Positions 57,365 to 64,000 of a DNA stretch of 64,000 bases are shown piece after piece. The DNA is from Betaproteobacteria bacterium (lineage in GTDB: Bacteria > Bdellovibrionota_B > Oligoflexia > Silvanigrellales > Silvanigrellaceae). Position numbers and translations under genes: made by a program. The first letter of the stretch is position 1. The number at the start of each line of letters is the position of its first letter. The stretch is from positions 1 to 64,000 of the forward strand of contig VGHE01000009.1 of the NCBI GenBank assembly GCA_016868315.1. The letters are read 5' to 3'. The notes under the pieces are model-generated. The model searched no databases. It worked only from the letters and a program-made list of their open reading frames with translations, and was not told where the DNA came from.

Positions 57365-59224
57365 ATGCGTATTTGTATCGCCCAGACTCGTGTTCGCGCC
57401 GCTGCACTCGAGCAAAACTTTGCAGCCATGAAGGCTGCCATTGCCAAAGCACGCGCCGATGGAGCCGACCTCATCGTTTTCCCTGAGATGGCTCTGCCGG
57501 GTTATTTTCTCGGTGATGCATGGGAGCGTCCACACTTCCTGAAGGCCTGTCAGGAATACGCGCAACAACTCGCAGCACTCAGCAACGACGTGGCCATTCT
57601 GTTTGGAAGTGTCGGTGTCGACCCGACTGCACGCAATGAAGACGGCCGAATTCGAAAGTACAATGCGGCATTCGTGGCGCAGAGCGGACGTTTCCTCATG
57701 AACGAAAAACTGCAACTGCCCTTTTGGCCCAAAGCGTTGCTGCCAAATTACCGCGAATTTGACGACACCCGACACTTCCACGACCTGCGTAAGTTGGCTC
57801 TTGAACGCGGCGTTGCTCCTGAGCAACTCCTCAATCCTGCCATGATTCGCCTGCGCAACGGAACCACGGTGAGACTCGGAATTGGATTGTGTGAAGATGC
57901 GTGGGATGAAGATTACGCATTCAAACCCTACAGCGCGCTTTGCAGTGCTCAGCACAAGCCCGATCTGCTCATCAACCTGAGTTGCTCACCGTTCACTTTG
58001 GGTAAACAATCCAGACGAAAAAAACTCTTCTGTAGCATGTCCACCAAGGCGGGCTTACCGGTTGTCTACGTTAATGCTGTGGGGAGCCAGAACGTAGGCA
58101 AGACCATTTTCAGCTTCGACGGCCAAAGTGGGATCTATTTAGGGCAGGACTTTTTCCCAACTGCCGAACCTTTCGCAGAATGTTCTGAAACAATTGATCC
58201 TGCTGAAATAACCTCGAACAAAACTCCAATACGAATGAGCGAGGCACCAAGCGAGCGCATTCAAGAAATTCAAATTGCGCTTGAGAAAGGCTTGAGTTTT
58301 GTGCGCGAAGAATGGCAGCTCAGGAAAGTTGTCGTCGGTGTCAGCGGTGGAATCGATTCAGCACTCTCAGCTGTTTTACATGCACGCGTTTTTGGCGCCG
58401 AGAACGTCACCTGCGTGAATCTTCCCTCTCAATACAATTCACAATTAACCATAAATGCAGCACACCAACTGGCCAAAAATCTGAATTGCGCCTACGCATC
58501 ATTGAGCATCGAGGAATCAGTGAAGTTAACCCTCCGACAGCTTGAAGACGCACGCCAACAAGGGGTTGAGATACCAGCAACTCTGAACCCTCTTGTGGCT
58601 GAGAATATTCAGGCGCGCGATCGTGGCTCACGGCTTGTTGCAAGCGTGTCTTCAGCTTTGGGTGCCGTTTTTCCCTGCAACGCAAACAAATCTGAAATGA
58701 CCGTGGGCTACTCAACGTTGTACGGAGATCACGCGGGGTACCTCGCACCACTCGGTGACCTGTGGAAGGGAGATGTTTACGCGCTGGCAGCGCATTACAA
58801 TTCAACAATTTATGGGAAAGAAATAATCCCGCAGGACACATTGAACGTGAAGCCGAGTGCGGAACTTTCACCGCAACAGGACATCACCAAAGGCCTGGGC
58901 GACCCACTGCACTATCCTTACCACGATGAGCTTTTCCGCCTCTGGGTCGAGGAGTGGAACAGACACGATTGCGAAAGCGTTATCGACGCTTGGATGAAGG
59001 GAACTCTCGCTGCTTGGCTCAGCCCAGAGGCCGCTTTTTACCTCTCACAAAACTTCAAAACCCAAGAGGCGTTCGAGGCTGATGTGCGGAGATGGTGGAG
59101 TGCCTACGTGGGAATGGGAGCCTTCAAAAGAGTGCAGGCTCCTCCAGTTCTAGCTCTCACACGACGAGCCTTCGGCTTTGACCACCGCGAGGCTGTCGGA
59201 CTTCACTTAGCGCGGGGGAAATAG
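57365..59224 (+). CDS. nadE: Glutamine-dependent NAD+ synthetase
   Basis: Nitrilase domain: FPEMALPGYF, NEKLQLPFWPKALLPNYREFDDTRHF, GIGLCEDAWD; synthetase: VVGVSGGIDSALSAVLHARVFG, NKSEMTVGYSTLYGDHAGYLAPLGDLWKGDVY. Confidence 0.95.
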   Translation: MRICIAQTRVRAAALEQNFAAMKAAIAKARADGADLIVFPEMALPGYFLGDAWERPHFLKACQEYAQQLAALSNDVAILFGSVGVDPTARNEDGRIRKYNAAFVAQSGRFLMNEKLQLPFWPKALLPNYREFDDTRHFHDLRKLALERGVAPEQLLNPAMIRLRNGTTVRLGIGLCEDAWDEDYAFKPYSALCSAQHKPDLLINLSCSPFTLGKQSRRKKLFCSMSTKAGLPVVYVNAVGSQNVGKTIFSFDGQSGIYLGQDFFPTAEPFAECSETIDPAEITSNKTPIRMSEAPSERIQEIQIALEKGLSFVREEWQLRKVVVGVSGGIDSALSAVLHARVFGAENVTCVNLPSQYNSQLTINAAHQLAKNLNCAYASLSIEESVKLTLRQLEDARQQGVEIPATLNPLVAENIQARDRGSRLVASVSSALGAVFPCNANKSEMTVGYSTLYGDHAGYLAPLGDLWKGDVYALAAHYNSTIYGKEIIPQDTLNVKPSAELSPQQDITKGLGDPLHYPYHDELFRLWVEEWNRHDCESVIDAWMKGTLAAWLSPEAAFYLSQNFKTQEAFEADVRRWWSAYVGMGAFKRVQAPPVLALTRRAFGFDHREAVGLHLARGK

Positions 59225-59478
59225 CGTTTCAAAAGGTCATTCTCCCGTTGCCAAACTCGGCTGCCGCGCGTCACGGTAGCAATACCAACGCGCAGCTGCT
59301 CGGAAATTTCGCGCTGTGGAGTTCCGCGCGCAAGGCCATCTAAAATACCCAAGCGCTGCACGAGTGCATCGATCTCTGCGGGTGTCAGAAGAGATTTCAA
59401 CAGCTGCATCAAATCATCTTCTCTAGCGTTTTTGAGAAAACCCGTGAGTTCGCTGATGCGCGGATCGACTGTTTCCAT
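59203..59478 (-). CDS. TrpR-like transcriptional repressor
   Basis: LLTPAEIDALVQRLGILDGLARGTPQREISEQLRVGIATVTRGSRVW, helix-turn-helix closely resembling E. coli TrpR (GIATITRGS). ATG 59478 with AGAGGA SD preferred over TTG 59496. Confidence 0.85.
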   Translation of the reverse strand: METVDPRISELTGFLKNAREDDLMQLLKSLLTPAEIDALVQRLGILDGLARGTPQREISEQLRVGIATVTRGSRVWQRENDLLKRYFPRAK

Positions 59479-59551
59479 GAAATCCTCTTCGGTCAAGGTT
59501 GCGTTTTTGGCCGGCGCGACAATGCCAGTGGGATGTTCAAACGGACAAGCA

Positions 59552-59575
59552 AATGTCCCTCAAACCAGGGACATT
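59552..59575. repeat. Perfect inverted repeat (9-bp arms, 6-bp spacer)
   Basis: AATGTCCCT-caaacc-AGGGACATT between the TPR gene stop and the trpR-like gene. Terminator or operator. Confidence 0.6.
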
Positions 59576-60452
59576 AACTCGCTTGAGGCGGGTTTTTATT
59601 GGAATTTTCGGAATCTTCCGAATCAAAGCTGCGGTTCATCCGGACACCAGAGGCCGCCCGCGTCACATAGGAGACCGTATCCACGTGGGTGAGGATGTTC
59701 TTTAGGAAATGACGCCGTGCCCGAACAACACTTCCATTGCGGGAAATGTCAAAGTTCAGCAGCGGCACGTGTGAGTCATTCTGACCGAAAATTTTAAGAC
59801 GCAAAAAATCCACGCGTGGATCTTGGTCGAATTCAATGACTGCAACCTTCAGTTCGTCCCATGCATAGACGCGCTCACGAAAGCGGGTGCACACAGAGAG
59901 ACCACGCAGACCCACGAGAATACGTTTAATGCCGGTCATCTGTATCGCGAGCAGCGCTACGCACGGCAGGAGCACCAGAAACACAAAAGAGAGTGCCATG
60001 GTGATCACTTCATTCGGATTGGTGAAACGCACTTGAGCGCTTGTCAGAAGAAAAACAACGCAGCCCACGAGTCCGGCGATCGAAACCCACAACTGACTTC
60101 CCGGAAATGCATAGTACCAGCGCCCTTCCGAGGTCAGCTCGCTAAACAAGATGGCCTCTCGCTCTTCGTTAGCGCGTTGCTCAATTTCCTGCACAACCTC
60201 TTCGGAGGGATTAGGCAATTGTGAGAGTTTAAGCAGCGTTTGATACGACTCCTCAAAGCGTCCCCAAGAATCCAGAATTCTGGCCTTGAGCCGAAGCGCT
60301 TCAGGATTACGCGGCGCTAGGTCGAGCAAATCCTCTAGGATTTGTAGTGACCCTGTTCCGTCGCCTGCAGCATAGAGCTTTTGTGCTTCATTTACGTGCT
60401 TCATACACGGCGTATCGGCAGGCAGAAAGACAGTCTGAGCCCCCTCAGACAT
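59574..60452 (-). CDS. TPR-containing membrane protein
   Basis: AQKLYAAGDGTGSLQILEDLLDLAPRNPEALRLKARILDSWGRFEES (TPR-like), two TMs (LWVSIAGLVGCVVFLLTS; VITMALSFVFLVLLPCVALLAI). Start uncertain (60452 or 60404). Confidence 0.75.
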   Translation of the reverse strand: MSEGAQTVFLPADTPCMKHVNEAQKLYAAGDGTGSLQILEDLLDLAPRNPEALRLKARILDSWGRFEESYQTLLKLSQLPNPSEEVVQEIEQRANEEREAILFSELTSEGRWYYAFPGSQLWVSIAGLVGCVVFLLTSAQVRFTNPNEVITMALSFVFLVLLPCVALLAIQMTGIKRILVGLRGLSVCTRFRERVYAWDELKVAVIEFDQDPRVDFLRLKIFGQNDSHVPLLNFDISRNGSVVRARRHFLKNILTHVDTVSYVTRAASGVRMNRSFDSEDSENSNKNPPQAS

Positions 60453-60509
60453 GAAAATGCCGCCGAGCCAAACGGCTGGCGGCAATTCATAAGCGGGGCG
60501 AGGTGGGGC

Positions 60510-60956
60510 TTAGCCCTGAGCGACAACCCAAATCTTAAATTCTGCAGACACTTCTGGGTGAAGTTTGACAGAACCGCGATAAACGCCAACACGCTTGATG
60601 TCGTCGAGGATGGAAATAGAACGGCGGTCGAATTCAAAGCCTTCCGACTTGAAAGCGTCTGCCAGCTCTTGAGTGGTTACAGTACCGAAAATCTTGTCTT
60701 CTTCGCCCACAGCCTTCTGAACGGTCAAGGAAACCGAGCCGATTTGGGTTGCGAGTTCTTTCGCAGTTGCGAGAGCCTTAGCTTTGCCGAGTTCAGCCAA
60801 GCGGAGCTGGTGATCCAGCTGCGACTTGTTGCGGGCATCAGCGAGAATCGCGAGCTTGCGCGGAAAAAGAAAGTTACGCGCATAGCCGGGCTTGACCTTT
60901 ACGAGGTCGCCGATGTGGCCAAGATTTGGGACGTTTTGTTGAAGTAATACTTGCAT
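60510..60956 (-). CDS. rplI: 50S ribosomal protein L9
   Basis: MQVLLQQNVPNLGHIGDLVKVKPGYARNFLFPRKLAILA. Confidence 0.97.
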   Translation of the reverse strand: MQVLLQQNVPNLGHIGDLVKVKPGYARNFLFPRKLAILADARNKSQLDHQLRLAELGKAKALATAKELATQIGSVSLTVQKAVGEEDKIFGTVTTQELADAFKSEGFEFDRRSISILDDIKRVGVYRGSVKLHPEVSAEFKIWVVAQG

Positions 60957-61004
60957 GCTTATACCCCGATCATGAATCTTCGATCCGAAAACGGAAACAA
61001 CCGC

Positions 61005-62390
61005 CTACACCGCATTTTTGTTTTTGGCAAGCCGGTTTCTAAAATCATAGGCATTGTCGAGCAATCCGACTCCCGCGAGCACCGCAACAACAAGAAACGG
61101 CCCCCCGTCGAGCGAGCTCGAGAGCAGAAGAATGGCAAAGACTGCCGCCAAGGCAACCAATGGGCGCAGACAGGCATGAACTATCAGTGCCCCCTGCAAT
61201 GCCAGCCCCACCAGAACCATGAGCGCAGCCAAAGCCCCCCACACCAGCACTGGGCCTTTGGGCTCGGCGGGGAGCCAGCTCCCGAGTTCTGCGTCCCCCT
61301 GCCAGAGCGAGGACATGTACAACAGCATTGCGAGTGCGGGCACCGCCAACCACAAAGGAACCGCAAACAAACGCGAGCGCCATCCCGGTTCAGCGGAGAG
61401 GGTGAAGCGGTAGCCAAAGATATCTGTTGTCGAAGGTGGATTTGGCTCACGTGCCAGGCGTCTGAGCCAGCCCGGTAGCATCGCTGATCCGGACTTCTTC
61501 TCCTCGGACCACGGAGCTGTATTGCCGGATTCAGATGCGCCCCGCGTAGGCTTCTTCACGTGCGCCTGAACGACCACTCCGCTGGTCAAAGCATCCAGAG
61601 GGGCTCCCCTCTTTCGCCCCATGAGAGCCTTCATGCTCTCCGCGGTCTGCTGGAAAATGAACACCATCTGATGCGGAAAAACTTCACGGTTAGCGAGCAC
61701 ATAACGGAGCACAAAGTGCATGCGTTCGGTTTGGTTGAACGCAAAATCAATAAGAACCACCGTTGCGGCCAATGAACCCAGGACAAAAACTGAAAGCGAA
61801 CCGGAGTCGGCAAAGAGAAGCCAAGCCAAGCGTTCCCAACTCTCTTGGTCGAGGAAACGCTGCATTTCATCGATTACCCGAGACTCCTTCAGCTGTCGCA
61901 GCAGAGTTTCGGCTTGTGCTGCATTAGTCGCGCCCAACCCACCCGCAATATTCGCAGTCAACCAGGCCTCGACGTTGAAGCCCTGCGGAACGCCGAGCAG
62001 ACTGCTCATCATCAAGACCACCGGCAGTGCCAAAACCAGCAAAGCCCAGAGCGCGGAGCGGTTTTTAAAACGAAACATGAGGCTGAGCCATAAAAACGGC
62101 AGACTCAATATCCCCAATGTTCCGGCCATCACAAACACCGGGAGCCGGGTTATCATGCCCAAGAAATAAATGAGCATGGATACGGCTGCCATGAGAAGAA
62201 CTGCACTGCGCAAACGCAGCACAGAGGCAACCTGCGCCACATGATAGGCCGCAAGCGGAAAGACAAAAGCCAATAGGCTAATGGCAATAAGAATGCCGGA
62301 CAACAGAAGACCCGCGGAGCGTTTCTGCTGCGCGGGCCGTTCCGGTTGAACTCCGGATGGCTGTTCATTCCAATCAGGAAAACCATTCAT
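61005..62390 (-). CDS. Polytopic membrane protein between rpsF and rplI (possibly DUF2232/YybS-like)
   Basis: 461 aa, multiple hydrophobic helices; suggested family rests mainly on position. Confidence 0.7.
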   Translation of the reverse strand: MNGFPDWNEQPSGVQPERPAQQKRSAGLLLSGILIAISLLAFVFPLAAYHVAQVASVLRLRSAVLLMAAVSMLIYFLGMITRLPVFVMAGTLGILSLPFLWLSLMFRFKNRSALWALLVLALPVVLMMSSLLGVPQGFNVEAWLTANIAGGLGATNAAQAETLLRQLKESRVIDEMQRFLDQESWERLAWLLFADSGSLSVFVLGSLAATVVLIDFAFNQTERMHFVLRYVLANREVFPHQMVFIFQQTAESMKALMGRKRGAPLDALTSGVVVQAHVKKPTRGASESGNTAPWSEEKKSGSAMLPGWLRRLAREPNPPSTTDIFGYRFTLSAEPGWRSRLFAVPLWLAVPALAMLLYMSSLWQGDAELGSWLPAEPKGPVLVWGALAALMVLVGLALQGALIVHACLRPLVALAAVFAILLLSSSLDGGPFLVVAVLAGVGLLDNAYDFRNRLAKNKNAV

Positions 62391-62434
62391 TCAGAGGTCT
62401 CTTTTGTGCTTGAGTTGACGGGAGTGAGGGATTC

Positions 62435-62860
62435 TCACTCTTCGTCACGTGGTGCGCCGCGGCGTGCGCTCATCGAATCGCCTTCAGCGCGCTCGCGAGC
62501 CTGCTCTGCTGCGCGTGTTGCGGCAGCTTCAGCTTGCTTCTGCAGTTCAACGCGGCGAGCTTCGACGTTCACCTTGTCGGAAAGCTTGATAATCAGGCTG
62601 CGCAACACGTTTTCGTCGAGCTTCAAAATACGCTCGAGTTCGCGAGCGCTATCCTGCTCGGTTGCAACATCATACACGTGGTAAATGCCGCGGGTTGCCT
62701 TGTTGATAGGATAAGCAAGCTTGCGAACACCCCAGGTGTCCTTACGGATAATTTGACCGCCATTGGTACCAATAATACCCTCCCAACGAGCCAGCATCTT
62801 GCTGAGCTCAGCTTCGGGAAGGTCCGGCTTGGCGATGATCATTGCTTCGTATTCACGCAT
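62435..62860 (-). CDS. rpsF: 30S ribosomal protein S6
   Basis: MREYEAMIIAKPDLPEAELSKMLARWEGIIGTNGGQIIRKDTWGVRKLAYPINKATRGIYHVYDV; ATG 62860 with AGAAGGAG SD; the track start 63322 is far upstream. Confidence 0.96.
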   Translation of the reverse strand: MREYEAMIIAKPDLPEAELSKMLARWEGIIGTNGGQIIRKDTWGVRKLAYPINKATRGIYHVYDVATEQDSARELERILKLDENVLRSLIIKLSDKVNVEARRVELQKQAEAAATRAAEQARERAEGDSMSARRGAPRDEE

Positions 62861-63017
62861 TATAAAAGCTCCTTCTGGATCGCTGCTGAAACACATGAGC
62901 CCCCTCATCAGCATCTGGTGTGCGGGGGCAAGGAGATTAACCAGACCGCGTCGCATAACCGCTCTTGAGCAAACATGCAAGCGTTCAGATTCATCCCCCC
63001 AGGAAAGTCCGAAGTTT

Positions 63018-63791
63018 GTGGCTCTTTTTCGCAGAAAAGCCCAGTTTGCAGGCCTGCTCCAGTACAGACTCTGGGGACGCGCCCTTGCCTTCCTGCCCTT
63101 CGTGCTCGCAATTCGAGGAGTATCTGCTGCAGAGCCTGGGAAAATTGATTCCGACACAGCAGCAGGCGCACCTCCCCCCTGCCAATGGAGCCTGCCCCTT
63201 TCCGCGACGCTTACTGGTTTTTTTGCTGCGCAAATTGAATGCAAAACAGGAATAAGCTGGGGAGTGCGCTTCGGAACGGCACTTTTAGGATTCCGACAGC
63301 CCGTTGAATACGTCAGAACCAAAGCGAGCGTGGCCTACCCACCCGAAGGTTTACAGGGACGGCCAGCTGGGCTGGCTTCATGGCAAGTCGTCCACAGTGT
63401 AAAGTACGCCTATCTCCCAGAAGGCACCGCGACGCGGATTAAAACGTCCGGAGCCGAGCTCGCCCTTGCATCACCAGCACTTCAGCAGTGGAACGCCCTG
63501 ATGGACTCAGACCTCAGCCTTGAGCTGCGCTATTGGGGTGAAACTGCGGATAAGGCACCGCGCTTTGGCCTCAGAGCTTGGCAAACACTTCCCGCACGCT
63601 GGCGCACTCTCGGGGGCTTACACGAAACCCGCAATGCTGACGCGCGCGGGCTTCAGGCTCTGTATTTCTTCACCAAGAATCCGTGGGCGGCTGAATTGGG
63701 TCTGGGGCGAATGACGGTCGAAGTCGATCGTATTTCGGCCACCTCGCTTTATCCAACTTTCGAGATCACACTGGAATTGGGAACGCCATGA
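63018..63791 (+). CDS. Hypothetical exported protein, probable GTG start
   Basis: Part of ORF 62763..63791, whose N-terminus overlaps rpsF. GTG 63018 gives VALFRRKAQFAGLLQYRLWGRALAFLPFVLAIRGVSAAEPG (signal-peptide-like); AGGAAAG upstream. ATGA overlap with next gene. Confidence 0.65.
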   Translation: MALFRRKAQFAGLLQYRLWGRALAFLPFVLAIRGVSAAEPGKIDSDTAAGAPPPCQWSLPLSATLTGFFAAQIECKTGISWGVRFGTALLGFRQPVEYVRTKASVAYPPEGLQGRPAGLASWQVVHSVKYAYLPEGTATRIKTSGAELALASPALQQWNALMDSDLSLELRYWGETADKAPRFGLRAWQTLPARWRTLGGLHETRNADARGLQALYFFTKNPWAAELGLGRMTVEVDRISATSLYPTFEITLELGTP

Positions 63792-64000
63792 AAAAGTTTC
63801 TTCGATGCGGAATACTTTCATCCATAGTTCTTCTCGGGGGCTGCGAAATCCGATCGCGAATACCTGATTTGGTACCTTCACCCAATTCAAGTCCTGCGCT
63901 CAACCAGGGGATTCCGCTGAAGGGTAATATTGTCCGCGTGGGAGCTGCGCGAGCGGAATTTATACCAGAAAGGCCGACCGCACTTTCTGGCTATGGAGGA
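63788..64000 (+). CDS. Lipoprotein, truncated by window end; N-terminus reminiscent of neutral ceramidase-like proteins
   Basis: Own translation: MKKFLRCGILSSIVLLGGCEIRSRIPDLVPSPNSSPALNQGIPLKGNIVRVGAARAEFIPERPTALSGYGG; lipobox LGGC; open to window end, not in ORF track. Confidence 0.7.
   Translation, partial: MKKFLRCGILSSIVLLGGCEIRSRIPDLVPSPNSSPALNQGIPLKGNIVRVGAARAEFIPERPTALSGYGG

Noticed and set aside
62763-63017. N-terminal part of the 62763..63791 ORF
   Set aside because: Overlaps rpsF antisense; the signal-peptide-like sequence begins near GTG 63018.
62861-63322. N-terminal extension of the rpsF ORF on the track
   Set aside because: S6 starts at MREYEAM with a good SD; the upstream stretch overlaps the divergent gene's 5' end and lacks S6 homology.
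1-64000. CRISPR arrays, tRNA/rRNA genes, transposases, phage or toxin-antitoxin modules
   Set aside because: None recognised by eye; intergenic gaps are short and show no array-like repeats or cloverleaf pattern. A tRNAscan/Infernal run would be needed for certainty.

Overview
The window is a dense, ordinary-looking bacterial chromosome segment with about 48 supported genes on both strands. I found no rRNA, tRNA, CRISPR array, transposase or phage genes. Recognisable blocks: speA; an HD-GYP protein; a ClpC-like AAA+ unfoldase; lspA; a fused LuxE-like/LuxC-like protein; a tandem-PilZ protein; a full-length ABCC (MRP)-like ABC transporter; a patatin-like phospholipase; a compact mevalonate operon (type-2 IDI, class II HMG-CoA reductase, phosphomevalonate kinase, diphosphomevalonate decarboxylase, mevalonate kinase); alr-queA-tgt; an orphan GspC-like PDZ protein; rpmF with a structured leader; a cysteine desulfurase; glpD-like; rarD; plsB; livKHMGF-panC; nadE facing a trpR-like gene; and rplI / membrane protein / rpsF. 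The ORF track misses two edge-truncated genes: a DUF4139-type protein (complement 1..1499) and a lipoprotein (63788..64000). Start codons were re-chosen where a Shine-Dalgarno (SD) sequence or conserved N-terminus argued for it. The most unusual items are the LuxE-LuxC fusion, the asymmetric ABCC-type transporter, the overlapping mevalonate operon, an SD-containing terminator-like hairpin ahead of a FemAB-like gene, and the absence of rpsR between rpsF and rplI. Family names come from motif recognition only; no database search was run.
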